Source: an uncultured Lachnospiraceae bacterium (lineage in GTDB: Bacteria; Bacillota; Clostridia; Lachnospirales; Lachnospiraceae). Taken from it: a stretch of DNA of 8,520 bases. The DNA lies in contig CAJORC010000096.1 in assembly GCA_905236615.1 (NCBI GenBank), positions 1-8,520 of the forward strand. The letters are read 5' to 3'. The position numbers were made by a program, and so were the translations under genes. Position 1 is the stretch's first letter; each line of letters starts with the position of its first letter. Below are positions 1 through 8,300 of this stretch, piece after piece. The notes beneath the pieces are model-generated. The model did no database searches. It was given only the letters and a program-made list of their open reading frames with translations, and was not told the origin of the DNA.

Positions 1-1389
1 ATAACGGAAGAAAACAAAGCCAAGGACACTCCATGCGATCAGTATAAGATAGGACTCGGCTGAAAGGGCGTTGTCTGTCCAGATATTAGGCACCATGAAA
101 TAAAGGAAAAATATGGCGGAGATCACGATACCTGCCGCACCTGTGATCCTGATATACCTGTTGCCGTCATCTGAAGCTGTCTTGAATGCGGAAGCAGAGG
201 TATAGGCATAAGCAATGAGTGCACCTATGGTATTTATGTCGATTATCCATCCAATGGCTGCCCGCCCTGCAAAGGGAACGATAAGTGAAATGCAGATGAG
301 GAACTTATAGGCATTGACGGGGTTGTGGTTTTTAAGCTCACCGAACCATTCGGGAAGGATATGGTCTTCGGCCATTGCATAAATAAGTCTGCTGGCTGCG
401 ATATAATTTCCGATGAGTCCGGTAATTATTCCGCCGGTGATGGTTATCGCGAGAATGATGATCCCCTTCTGACCCATCACTGTATACACGGCGTTAAAGA
501 CAGGAAGGCTCTCAAAGCCGCTCAGATTATCTATGTCGCTTATATAACTGTACCAGTCGCTATATCCTTTGGGAATGACTGATGCTGCGATAAGGGTGAG
601 CGAAATATAGCAGAAAGCCGCTACTATGAGGGATATGATCATTATGCTGAGTGTTTTTTTATGCGGGAAATTAAAGCCCTGGGCGGAATTTGAAATGGAT
701 TCGAAGCCTGCAAAGGCCCAGGGAGCAAGGATTACGATGCTAAGTACCTGCTGGATGCCGTTTCGCTCTATAGGTGCAAAGGAAGGAGAAATGCTTCCGG
801 GACTTAAGCTGCCTTTCGAGAGAAAGACAGAAATAGCACAGATGATGACGCCTGCAACGAGGGCCAGAGCCATAATGGTCTGGATGCGCACGGCGAGCCT
901 TTTGTTCAGCATGCAGATGCAGCCGAAGAAGACTATCACGAAGAGGGTCAGGAGGACTTCACCGCAGTATACGTCATAGCCTGCAACGCAGTAGTGGAAA
1001 CCAGACTGGAGCACCGAGCCGAAGATGTTCCGGACGATAAGGACTATCGCAGTGGCATTTGCCCACATGATCGCGATATATACCAGCATAAGGAACCAGG
1101 CGCTCAAAAGCCCGTGGTCGAAACCGAAGGAGCGGAGCGAATAGGTAAGGGTTCCGCCTGCGTCGGGGTATTTTACCATGAGATAGTGGTAATTGATGCC
1201 GATTATCAGCATTACAAAGGCACCTATGGATATACCGAGGAAGGTTCCCAGAGGACCTGCAAGGGGAAGGAAAGTGCTTCCGGGCATGACAAAAGCGCCC
1301 CAGCCGACTGCGCAGCCGAGGGAAAGTGCCCATACATTCAGCGGGGAAAGATATTTGCTCAGTTCATGATTTGACGGCTTATTATCCAT
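1..1389 (-). CDS. APC-superfamily amino acid permease, C-terminal end outside window
   Basis: Reading the minus strand from the ATG at 1389-1387 gives 463 codons with no stop before the window edge, so the gene is partial at its 3' end. The start is fixed by an AAAGGA ribosome site six bases upstream. The protein is almost entirely hydrophobic. I count about 12 membrane segments: two near residues 17-66, then at about 88-115, 137-157, 160-183 and 215-235, and six more up to residue 463. TM1 carries the glycine-rich unwound helix of the APC fold (G25, G29-W-G31-A-F33). TM6 has the GFE motif (G228-F229-E230). The segment after TM8 has the family signature A331-A-S-R-L335 followed by IYAMAEDHILPEWF. 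These features are typical of APC-type amino acid/cation symporters or exchangers of the inner membrane. The substrate cannot be read from the sequence. It is divergent from the lipoprotein gene. The permease domain is essentially complete at the edge, so the unseen part is either a short tail or an extra fused domain. Confidence 0.9.
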   Translation of the reverse strand, partial: MDNKPSNHELSKYLSPLNVWALSLGCAVGWGAFVMPGSTFLPLAGPLGTFLGISIGAFVMLIIGINYHYLMVKYPDAGGTLTYSLRSFGFDHGLLSAWFLMLVYIAIMWANATAIVLIVRNIFGSVLQSGFHYCVAGYDVYCGEVLLTLFVIVFFGCICMLNKRLAVRIQTIMALALVAGVIICAISVFLSKGSLSPGSISPSFAPIERNGIQQVLSIVILAPWAFAGFESISNSAQGFNFPHKKTLSIMIISLIVAAFCYISLTLIAASVIPKGYSDWYSYISDIDNLSGFESLPVFNAVYTVMGQKGIIILAITITGGIITGLIGNYIAASRLIYAMAEDHILPEWFGELKNHNPVNAYKFLICISLIVPFAGRAAIGWIIDINTIGALIAYAYTSASAFKTASDDGNRYIRITGAAGIVISAIFFLYFMVPNIWTDNALSAESYLILIAWSVLGFVFFRY

Positions 1390-1443
1390 GAATGATCCTT
1401 TTCCTGATGATGCCTAATTGATGATAAACTATCCAACACTATC

Positions 1444-1449
1444 ATTATA
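1444..1449 (-). promoter_or_regulatory. Candidate -10 box for the permease gene
   Basis: The minus strand reads TATAAT, a perfect -10 consensus, about 55 bases upstream of the permease start. No good -35 box is seen at 16-18 bases spacing (the 17-base position reads GAACTA), so the assignment rests on the -10 match and its location in the divergent intergenic region. Confidence 0.35.
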
Positions 1450-1560
1450 CACGCAAATACCTCAAATAGTTCGAATAAGAGCTCTTGTTTTGTGAAAAGT
1501 GCAGAATATAAATGATATAAGACGGTTGTTTTCTGAAAAATACAATAATGTTTTCATGGT

Positions 1561-1566
1561 TATAAT
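1561..1566 (+). promoter_or_regulatory. Candidate -10 box for the lipoprotein gene
   Basis: A perfect TATAAT lies 53 bases upstream of the lipoprotein ATG in the AT-rich divergent intergenic region. The -35 position at 17 bases spacing reads AAATAC, which is poor. The surroundings contain several other TATAAT-like strings, so the exact promoter is uncertain. Confidence 0.35.
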
Positions 1567-1606
1567 ACAATAATAGTAAGAAAAGAACCCGCTGGAGATG
1601 CTCATT

Positions 1607-1612
1607 GGGAGG
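1607..1612 (+). promoter_or_regulatory. Ribosome binding site setting the lipoprotein start
   Basis: GGGAGG sits seven bases before the ATG at 1620. It argues against the upstream in-frame TTG at 1605, which would overlap this site, and places the lysine pair of the signal peptide right at the N-terminus as expected. Confidence 0.8.
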
Positions 1613-1619
1613 TTGCTTT

Positions 1620-2744
1620 ATGATGAAAAAAACAGCAGCAGTGCTTTGTGTGATCCTGTCGATATCGCTTATTACAGGGTGTGGAAGTCTGGTCAGGCTT
1701 GCAGAGTCCAAAGTCGGGGAAGTTCTGGGGAAGACGCAGAAGAAAACTGAGGCAGAATCTGAAGCAGAAACTGAGACAGAAACAAAAGCTCCGGCTAAAG
1801 ACGATGGAATCGTCATTTCAAATGCACTCTTCTCGATCACTCTTCCTGAAGAAGCGGAAGGCTTATATGATGCGGATATAGAGGATACTGTTATTTCGAT
1901 TTTTGACAAGGAAGCAAGAGAGGACGGCTACGGCGGATTTGCTTTTGCGGTTGCGGCATATAGAGAGCCATCCGATTATAATGGAGAATTCTCGACTAAA
2001 GTCGGGGAATTTACGGACAGCTCCGGAAAATTATATGATGTGGTGACGCATTATCCTTCGGACGTTCAGTTTAATTATGAAAAATACTCAGACGGTACTC
2101 CGGAAAGCTACAGGATACTCTATGAAGCCGGTGATGAAGCGGTTAAGTCTATCAGGCCTGTGGAAGCTAAGGGGAAATTTGTTGTAGGCGGAGGAATGAA
2201 GGGAGAAGACCTTTACGGTGCTGTTGTTATGAAATATAAGAAGGCAATAAAAGAAGGCTGGGATCAGGAACATTTTTCCGATGAGAATATGAGCAGCATA
2301 TTTGCTCTGCTTGGAAATAAAGCAGGCTATGCTTATCTTGACTTAAATAGTGACGGAATCGAGGGATTGCTTGTGGGAGAAATTGCAGAAGGTGAAAGAA
2401 AAGGAATGGTTTACGATATTTATACGATGGTAAACCGTAAGCCGGCGCAGGTCGTAAGCGGTTGGGACAGAAACTATTACTATGTGCTTGAATATGGCGG
2501 ATTAGTAAATATCTATTCCTACAGCGCATTGGAAGCTGAGTGGGATACTTACTATCTGGCAACAAACAGCACGGATATCTGGATACAGTCACGCGTAAAA
2601 TATGATGAGTTCTCAGATGAAAAAAATCCCTGGTTCAGGGCATTCGGTGACGAAGATGAATGGGAGAAGATAAGCGAAAAAGAATTCGATGAAAGAACCG
2701 AACAGGATTATATCAGATTTGATTTTACCCCATTGTCAGAATAG
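1620..2744 (+). CDS. Putative secreted lipoprotein with acidic linker and DxNxDGxxE loop
   Basis: The product is 374 residues. It opens with a lipoprotein signal peptide: MMKK, a hydrophobic core to about residue 18, and a lipobox LITGC with the acylated cysteine at position 21. The mature protein should therefore be anchored to the outer face of the cytoplasmic membrane. Residues 43-56 are a Thr/Glu/Ala linker encoded by a 12-base tandem repeat. Residues about 64-190 form a first globular part that I do not recognise. From about 200 onward there is a second part with the stretch AYLDLNSDGIEGLLVGE; residues D241, N243, D245 and E248 form a DxNxDGxxE loop like those of calcium-binding or integrin-like surface proteins. 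Many clostridial lipoproteins carry a similar 'Y-x-D-x-N-x-DG-x-x-E-L' segment without known function. The gene has its own intergenic region and is divergent from the permease. No terminator is visible after it, so read-through into the next genes is possible. Lipoprotein identity is well supported; function is unknown. Confidence 0.87.
   Translation: MMKKTAAVLCVILSISLITGCGSLVRLAESKVGEVLGKTQKKTEAESEAETETETKAPAKDDGIVISNALFSITLPEEAEGLYDADIEDTVISIFDKEAREDGYGGFAFAVAAYREPSDYNGEFSTKVGEFTDSSGKLYDVVTHYPSDVQFNYEKYSDGTPESYRILYEAGDEAVKSIRPVEAKGKFVVGGGMKGEDLYGAVVMKYKKAIKEGWDQEHFSDENMSSIFALLGNKAGYAYLDLNSDGIEGLLVGEIAEGERKGMVYDIYTMVNRKPAQVVSGWDRNYYYVLEYGGLVNIYSYSALEAEWDTYYLATNSTDIWIQSRVKYDEFSDEKNPWFRAFGDEDEWEKISEKEFDERTEQDYIRFDFTPLSE
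1746..1781 (+). repeat. Three tandem 12-base units inside the lipoprotein gene
   Basis: The units ACTGAGGCAGAA, TCTGAAGCAGAA and ACTGAGACAGAA follow each other directly and differ at one to three positions. They are in frame and code for TEAE, SEAE and TETE (residues 43-54), the acidic linker just after the lipid anchor. A unit that is a multiple of three can expand or contract without breaking the frame. Confidence 0.8.
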
Positions 2745-2771
2745 GAAAAAGTCGTAAAGAAGCTGATTATG

Positions 2772-2780
2772 TGTTATTAT
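2772..2780 (+). promoter_or_regulatory. Candidate extended -10 promoter for the prenyl/rhomboid/kinase operon
   Basis: TGTTATTAT fits the extended -10 pattern TGn followed by TATTAT (five of six matches to consensus). It would start transcription close to 2787, leaving a leader of about 28 bases before the UbiA-family gene. The -35 region (TCGTAA at 2752-2757) is poor, which is tolerated by extended -10 promoters. Confidence 0.3.
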
Positions 2781-2814
2781 AAAAAAGACTGGTTGTTATG
2801 CTGGGAGAGTGTGG

Positions 2815-3696
2815 GTGCATGTCATGGGTACAATTAGGAAAATATCGGCTATAATACGGCTTTGCAGACTTAATAAACCGCTACTGGCCATTCCTTTTAT
2901 TTTTACCGTGACCTTCAGTTCCTCTGCCGGAGCACTGGACTGGAAGATCCTGCTTTTTGACTTTATTGCGGTCACATCGGGATTTATGATAGGAAATATC
3001 ATCAACGGGATAGCGGATGCTGAACTTGATGCATTAAATCCGAGAACCATGAACCGCCCTATGGTAAAGGGGGAACTGTCAAAAAAAGAATGCTTTATCC
3101 TTATGGGACTGCTGTTTTTTGTCCTGATATATTCGACCTACAGGATAGATCCGCTGTATATCTTATTTCTGCCGATACCGGCATCCCTGATCATAGCCTA
3201 TTCCTTTCTGAAAAGGATCACATGGCTCTGTCATGCCTGCATGGGTATGATAAACGGGGCAGTATCTTTTTCAGCATGGGGAATATTTCATGGCTGGAAA
3301 GACTGGCGGATGATCCTTGCGGGGGCGATGCTCTTTTTCTGGACGCTGGGATTTGAACTGCTGTACAGCTGTCAGGACTATGAATACGATAAAAAGCAGG
3401 GAATGCATTCGATTCCGATAAGGTTCGGAATAAAAACGGCAGGAAGAATATCGATGTGCAGTTATATCATGACCTGCATACTTATGGCAGTTTATCTTAA
3501 ACTGTCCGAGGGCGGATATATAATGGCAGCCGGAATTGCTGCAGGCTATCTGCTCATACTGGTTCAGCATCTTATGATAAGGAAAGACTTCGGCAATATC
3601 AAATTTGTACTGGACAGCAGTCAGATATTCAGTACTTTGCTGGCCCTCTTTGCAGCAGCAGACTACTATGTCAGACTATCGGGGAAAATTAATTAG
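2815..3696 (+). CDS. UbiA-family membrane prenyltransferase
   Basis: The product is 293 residues, the normal size for the UbiA family, and hydrophobic with about eight to nine membrane helices. Both Asp-rich active-site motifs are intact. The first is N64-xxx-D68-xxx-D72, followed by NPRTMNRP with R77, T78, R81 and P82. The second is D188-xxx-D192 in QDYEYDKKQG, followed by SIPIRFG. These residues bind the Mg-diphosphate of a prenyl donor. Members transfer a polyprenyl chain to an aromatic or other small acceptor in the membrane, for example in ubiquinone, menaquinone or archaeal-type lipid synthesis. The acceptor is not determinable here. The polyprenyl diphosphate synthase gene begins 17 bases downstream and is the obvious donor supplier. 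I chose GTG at 2815 because GGGAG at 2803-2807 lies seven bases upstream; ATG at 2824 is an alternative start that would shorten the protein by three residues. Family assignment is firm; a specific role such as MenA, UbiA or MqnP is not. Confidence 0.9.
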   Translation: MHVMGTIRKISAIIRLCRLNKPLLAIPFIFTVTFSSSAGALDWKILLFDFIAVTSGFMIGNIINGIADAELDALNPRTMNRPMVKGELSKKECFILMGLLFFVLIYSTYRIDPLYILFLPIPASLIIAYSFLKRITWLCHACMGMINGAVSFSAWGIFHGWKDWRMILAGAMLFFWTLGFELLYSCQDYEYDKKQGMHSIPIRFGIKTAGRISMCSYIMTCILMAVYLKLSEGGYIMAAGIAAGYLLILVQHLMIRKDFGNIKFVLDSSQIFSTLLALFAAADYYVRLSGKIN

Positions 3697-3713
3697 GGAG
3701 AGAGAAAATAATA

Positions 3714-4697
3714 GTGTTGGAATTGGAAATTGAAAAGGACTTAAATGATTTAAACGAGGAGATCGCAAATATATTAAGATCTAAAGACGAGCAGATGCAG
3801 GAAGTGGTCGACTGGGCTGTGGGAGTAAAGGGAAAACAGCTCAGACCAAGGATGCTGGTCTGGATCTCGCGTTATAAAAAAAATGTAAGGAATAAAAAGG
3901 CAATACTCTACGGAGCAGCGCTTGAAATAATACATATCGCATCGCTGGTTCATGATGACGTTATCGATGAGGCTGACATGAGGAGAGGAAGGGAGTCGGT
4001 TCAGGCAAAATTCGGAAAGAAAATGGCCGTCTATGCCGGAGATTATATGATCTTTTCTGTATTTGACCGTTTTTATCGTGAATCCGATCTGAAATTTGCC
4101 TATATCATCGGCTCTTTAAATGATGTCTGCTATGGAGAACTGGGACAGAATAAAAATCTTTATAATTTAAAGATCAGCAGTGAACAGTATCTTCAGAATA
4201 TATACGGAAAAACGGGAGTCGCTTTCGAACTTGCCTGCAAAACAGGGGCAACGGTAGGCGGCCTTAAGTCAAAGGAGATAGAGCTTTTTTCAGCTTACGG
4301 AAAGAGTTTCGGGATCCTTTTCCAGATAAGGGATGATCTTCTGGATTATCAGGACAGCAATACGGAGAAAACGGCATTTAATGATTTTGTATCGGGAGTG
4401 TACACGCTTCCGCTTATTCTGGCAGCAAAGAATGAAGATGCCGAAAAGGAGATCCTGGCTGTCAGGGAAAGTCTTGAAGCGGGAAAGACAGAAGCTCCGG
4501 AAGCAAGGGACAGTATCATTGCAATACTGAGGAAATACCCATGGCATGATGAATTCATGGAGATAGCTGACAGTTATTATAATACCGCAAGGGAGTCGCT
4601 TGATGCATTGAACGCTTCTGAAACGGTGGATTATCTGAGAGGACTCATAGAAAAAGGAAAAGCCGATATAGATGCTTTTTCAGCGGCTCTGCTCTGA
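3714..4697 (+). CDS. trans-polyprenyl diphosphate synthase, probably long-chain
   Basis: The product is 327 residues, typical of the all-trans isoprenyl diphosphate synthase family. It has the GKQLRPR motif (K41, Q42, L43, R44, P45, R46) that binds IPP. The first Asp-rich motif is D81-D82-V-I-D85, followed by the arginine pair of DMRRG. The second is D207-D208-L-L-D211. The enzyme adds IPP units to an allylic diphosphate in the cytoplasm. The residue five positions before the first Asp motif is Ala, in the string HIASLVHDD. E. coli octaprenyl diphosphate synthase has the same small residue there, while short-chain FPP synthases have a bulky aromatic near this place. I therefore infer a product longer than C20. 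The GTG start at 3714 follows the purine-rich AGGGAGAGAG with nine bases between the last GAG and the start. Position directly after the UbiA-family gene suggests that its product is that enzyme's donor substrate. Chain length is an inference from one position. Confidence 0.92.
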   Translation: MLELEIEKDLNDLNEEIANILRSKDEQMQEVVDWAVGVKGKQLRPRMLVWISRYKKNVRNKKAILYGAALEIIHIASLVHDDVIDEADMRRGRESVQAKFGKKMAVYAGDYMIFSVFDRFYRESDLKFAYIIGSLNDVCYGELGQNKNLYNLKISSEQYLQNIYGKTGVAFELACKTGATVGGLKSKEIELFSAYGKSFGILFQIRDDLLDYQDSNTEKTAFNDFVSGVYTLPLILAAKNEDAEKEILAVRESLEAGKTEAPEARDSIIAILRKYPWHDEFMEIADSYYNTARESLDALNASETVDYLRGLIEKGKADIDAFSAALL

Positions 4698-4735
4698 TCA
4701 GTGTGGGGATAAGGCATTCAGCCGCAGGTTTTATA

Positions 4736-4741
4736 AAGGAG
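4736..4741 (+). promoter_or_regulatory. Ribosome binding site setting the rhomboid start
   Basis: AAGGAG ends five bases before the ATG at 4747. It rules out longer in-frame starts further upstream, such as an ATG at 4672 that would overlap the end of the synthase gene and add 25 residues of unlikely composition. Confidence 0.8.
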
Positions 4742-4746
4742 TAATT

Positions 4747-5319
4747 ATGGAAGAGAAGAGGTTAAAGATCACATTTAATGCGCCGGCAGTTCTGATAATA
4801 GTCGGACTGAGTTTTATAGCAACAGTGCTGAATTATATCACGGTTGGAAAAAGCGGAGAGATCCTCTTTTCAACCTATCATTCGGCAGCAACGTCACCGA
4901 TGACATGGATAAGGATGTTCACGCATATCTTCGGGCACGCAGGCTGGTCACATCTGATCGGAAACATGAGTTATATCCTGCTGCTGGGACCGATGCTTGA
5001 AGAAAAGTATTCGACAACGACTCTGGTGATCGCAGTCGTGATAACGGCATTTATAACGGGAATAGTAAACTATATATTCTTTCCCGGTGCCGCTCTCTGC
5101 GGAGCGAGCGGAGTTGTATTTGCCTTCATACTGCTTTCGTCGTTTACAGGCTTTAAGAATGGCGAGATACCGGTCACATTTATCCTTGTTGCGGTATTCT
5201 TCCTTGGTCAGCAGATATTTGAAGGACTTACCCTGAAGGACAATGTATCAAATCTTTCACATGTTCTGGGAGGAATAGTCGGAGGCGTTTTAGGCTATAT
5301 TTTAAACAGAAAAAAATAA
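4747..5319 (+). CDS. Rhomboid-family intramembrane serine protease
   Basis: The product is 190 residues with about six membrane helices, the compact bacterial GlpG-type core without an added seventh helix or cytoplasmic domain. All diagnostic residues are present. The first is the HxxGHAGWSHLxxN segment with H64, W67, H69 and oxyanion-hole candidate N73. The catalytic serine is S121 in GASGVVFAF. The catalytic histidine is H172 in NLSHVLGGIVGG, so the Ser-His dyad is intact and the protein should be active. Rhomboids cut single-pass membrane proteins within or near the lipid bilayer. The natural substrate is not evident. It lies between the polyprenyl synthase (49 bases upstream) and the sensor kinase (41 bases downstream), all in the same direction, so co-expression is likely. 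Whether it processes the kinase, the lipoprotein or something else is unknown. Confidence 0.93.
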   Translation: MEEKRLKITFNAPAVLIIVGLSFIATVLNYITVGKSGEILFSTYHSAATSPMTWIRMFTHIFGHAGWSHLIGNMSYILLLGPMLEEKYSTTTLVIAVVITAFITGIVNYIFFPGAALCGASGVVFAFILLSSFTGFKNGEIPVTFILVAVFFLGQQIFEGLTLKDNVSNLSHVLGGIVGGVLGYILNRKK

Positions 5320-5348
5320 ATTTGTGACATACGTTTTTGCTGATGTTC

Positions 5349-5352
5349 GGAG
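5349..5352 (+). promoter_or_regulatory. Ribosome binding site setting the kinase start
   Basis: GGAG (within CGGAGAG) lies eight bases before the ATG at 5361. The in-frame TTG at 5337 and ATG at 5343 lack any such site, and starting at 5361 puts MKKYG directly ahead of the first membrane helix. Confidence 0.75.
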
Positions 5353-5360
5353 AGATGCGT

Positions 5361-8300
5361 ATGAAGAAATACGGGATGCTGAAGGTTGCGATTGCGAGCA
5401 GTATAATTGTTGCGGTAATCCTTATAATCGGAACGATATGGATGGGACAAAGTGCGAGCGTTGATACGGAGAAAGCCGTTCGCAATGTCAGCCTGCTCTA
5501 CCTTGAAGAACTTGCGGAGAGAAGAGAGCAGGTTGTGTCCACAACACTGTCCGGATATATCAGCAATATGGATGTTGCTCTTGGTATGCTTGAAAAGGAT
5601 GACCTGAGCAGCGTGGAAAAACTGCAGGCATATCAGGCCCGTATGAAACAGCTCTACGGCCTTGAAAAGTTCGCCTTTGTGGACGAGAACGGTCTTATTT
5701 ACACTTCAAGAGGGACGCGGAATGATATTGCGTCTTATGATTTTGACTATCTGTCAATTTCTTATCCCGAAATTTCCGTAAAAAATATGGATTCAGACAA
5801 CAAGAAGCTTATTATCGCAATGCCTGTCGATAATCTGAAATTTGAGGGGCATACTCTGCTCGTATGTTTCATGGAGATCGATATGGAAAGCTTCCTTAAA
5901 GGTCTTTCGCTCCGGACGGATAACAACAGTACGACTTTCTGCAATATCTATACGTCAGACGGAGTCAGTCTCACAAACATGGTACTGGGAGGTCTTGCGA
6001 CTGAAGGACATCTTATGAAAGCCCTCGAAAATGCCGCTTTTGAGTCGGGATATGATATCGGGGAGATGAAGGAGGACTTTGCCGGAAGGAATAAAGGACT
6101 GATCTCTTTTACCTATAACGGTGTTACGGAAACAATGTACTATGTCCCTGTCAGGGGAAGCGACTGGATGCTGACTTACCTTATCCGTGAAAGCGTTATC
6201 AGTGACCAGATAGCCATGATATCGGACGGTATCATAAGGAGGAGCGTTGCCCAGTCAGCCCTTACCGCACTGGTTCTGATAGTGGTATTTGTGATATTGA
6301 TCGACCAGACGAGAAAGGCTATGAAGCTTTCGACGGATCAGGCGGTAACGGAAGAGCTTCAGCAGGAACTTGAAGAAAGGCTTGCACTGCAGGATGAGCT
6401 TCTGCAGCAGGAAAAACAGCGAACCCAGCAGAGTAAGATGATAACCGCGCTTTCATCGGATTACAGGGGCGTTTACTATGTAAATCTGGATGATGATAAA
6501 GCAGTCTGCTACAGGAAAGATCCCGTACTTGGCGGAACTATCACGGAAGGATCAAAGTTTAAGTATAAAGAAGCATTTAGCGAATATGCGGAAAAATTCG
6601 TAAGAGAAGATTACCGGGAGGCATTTCTTGCATTTATCGAACCTGAGTCTGTCAGGAAAGGAATTGTATCAGAACAGGTCATTTCAATAAGATATATGGT
6701 CAGCCGTGATGACGGCGAGCGTTATGAGATGCTCCGTATGGCGGGAGTAAGGCAGCCGGAGGAGAGGGACGACAATATGATCCATTCGGTCTGTGCCGGC
6801 TTCAGCGATATTGATGCCGAAATGCGTGAGTCAATGCAGCAGAGTCAGGCTCTTTCTGATGCCCTGAAGGTTGCGGAAGAGGCGAGCAAGGCAAAGACTG
6901 TTTTCCTTTCGAGCATGAGCCATGAGATCAGAACGCCTATGAATGCCATTATCGGTCTCGACAGTCTTGCCCTTAACGATCCCGAGATATCTGATTCCAC
7001 ACGTGGATATCTGGAAAAGATCGGCGGTTCGGCACAGCATCTTTTAAGCCTTATAAATGATATTCTCGATATGTCGAGGATAGAGTCCGGCAGGATGGTC
7101 ATCAAGAATGAGGAGTTTGCCCTCCCGACGCTTTTAGAGCAGATAAATACGATAATGAGCGGACAGTGTCAGGAGAAGAAGCTCAGTTACAACTGCCGTA
7201 TAAACGGACAGCTTGATGATTATTATATAGGGGACAGTACGAAGCTCAGGCAGGTACTGATAAATATTCTGGGCAATGCTGTCAAGTTTACGCCGGAAGG
7301 CGGAGAGATCAATTTCACGATTGAAAAGGCAGCGGCATTTGATAAGAAGTCCACGCTCCTTTTCACTATCGAGGATAACGGTATCGGCATGAGTAAGGAA
7401 TTTCTGCCGAAGCTTTTTGATACGTTCAGTCAGGAAAATGCCATGGCGGGAAAGAAATACGGCAGCTCCGGCCTTGGCATGGCTATAACGAAGAATATCG
7501 TGGAAATGATGAACGGAAAGATCGATGTCGAAAGTGAAAAGGGAGTCGGAACGAAATTCAGGGTGACGGTTACCCTTATGGACTCGGATAAGAAGATATT
7601 AGGCGATGAAGCCGAATCCGAGATCAGGCCGCAGGATATAAATGTTCTCGTGGTTGATGACGATGAAGTTGCATGCGAACATGCAAAGATGCTTCTGGAA
7701 CAGACAGGATTTAAGATAGATACATGCCTGTCGGGAAAAGAAGCCGTCGATATGGTCACACTTAATCACGCAAGACAGACGCCTTATAATCTCGTCATCG
7801 TGGACTGGCAGATGCCGGAAATGGACGGTGTTGAGACAACGAGGAAGATAAGAGAGGCAACCAATGATGAGTCTACGATAATCATACTGACTTCGTATAA
7901 CTGGGATGCAATTTATGATGAGGCGAGAAAAGCCGGAGTTGACAGCTTTGTTTCCAAGCCGCTCTTCACAGGCAATCTTATAGAAGAGTTCAAGAAGGCA
8001 CTTAAAAAGAAAAAGTCCGCAGAGGCTATGACTGAAAGCCGGGCGGAGCTTGAAGGAAGACGGATCCTTCTTGCGGAGGACATGGAGATCAATGCGGAGA
8101 TTATGATCGAGGTTCTTGAAATGAGGGATATCCAGACGGAACATGCAGAGAACGGAAAGATAGCGGTAGAGATGTTTGCTTCACATGAACCCGGCTATTA
8201 TGATGCAGTTCTAATGGATATGCAGATGCCTGAGATGAACGGACTTGAGGCAACTGCAGCTATCCGTGCAATGGACAGGGAGGATGCAAAAGACATACCG

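Noticed and set aside
626..1374. Plus-strand open frames at 626-979 and 994-1374
   Set aside because: They lie antisense to the permease, whose minus-strand translation shows clear APC motifs and membrane helices. The plus-strand products have no recognisable features and no good ribosome sites.
1445..1909. Minus-strand open frame of 154 codons spanning the intergenic region and lipoprotein start
   Set aside because: It is Ser/Val-rich antisense to the Glu/Thr repeat of the lipoprotein and has no family resemblance; the plus-strand lipobox and ribosome site explain the region.
2745..2814. Intrinsic terminator between the lipoprotein and the UbiA-family gene
   Set aside because: The A-rich stretches near 2746 and 2781 do not form a GC-rich stem followed by a T run. 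I could not find a convincing hairpin.
5322..5350. TTGTGACA before the kinase as a -35 promoter box
   Set aside because: No acceptable -10 box lies 16-18 bases downstream (the position reads GTTCGG), so a separate kinase promoter is not supported.
7599..8144. Minus-strand open frame of 181 codons inside the kinase gene
   Set aside because: It is antisense to both receiver domains, which are fully conserved on the plus strand. Its translation has no motif.
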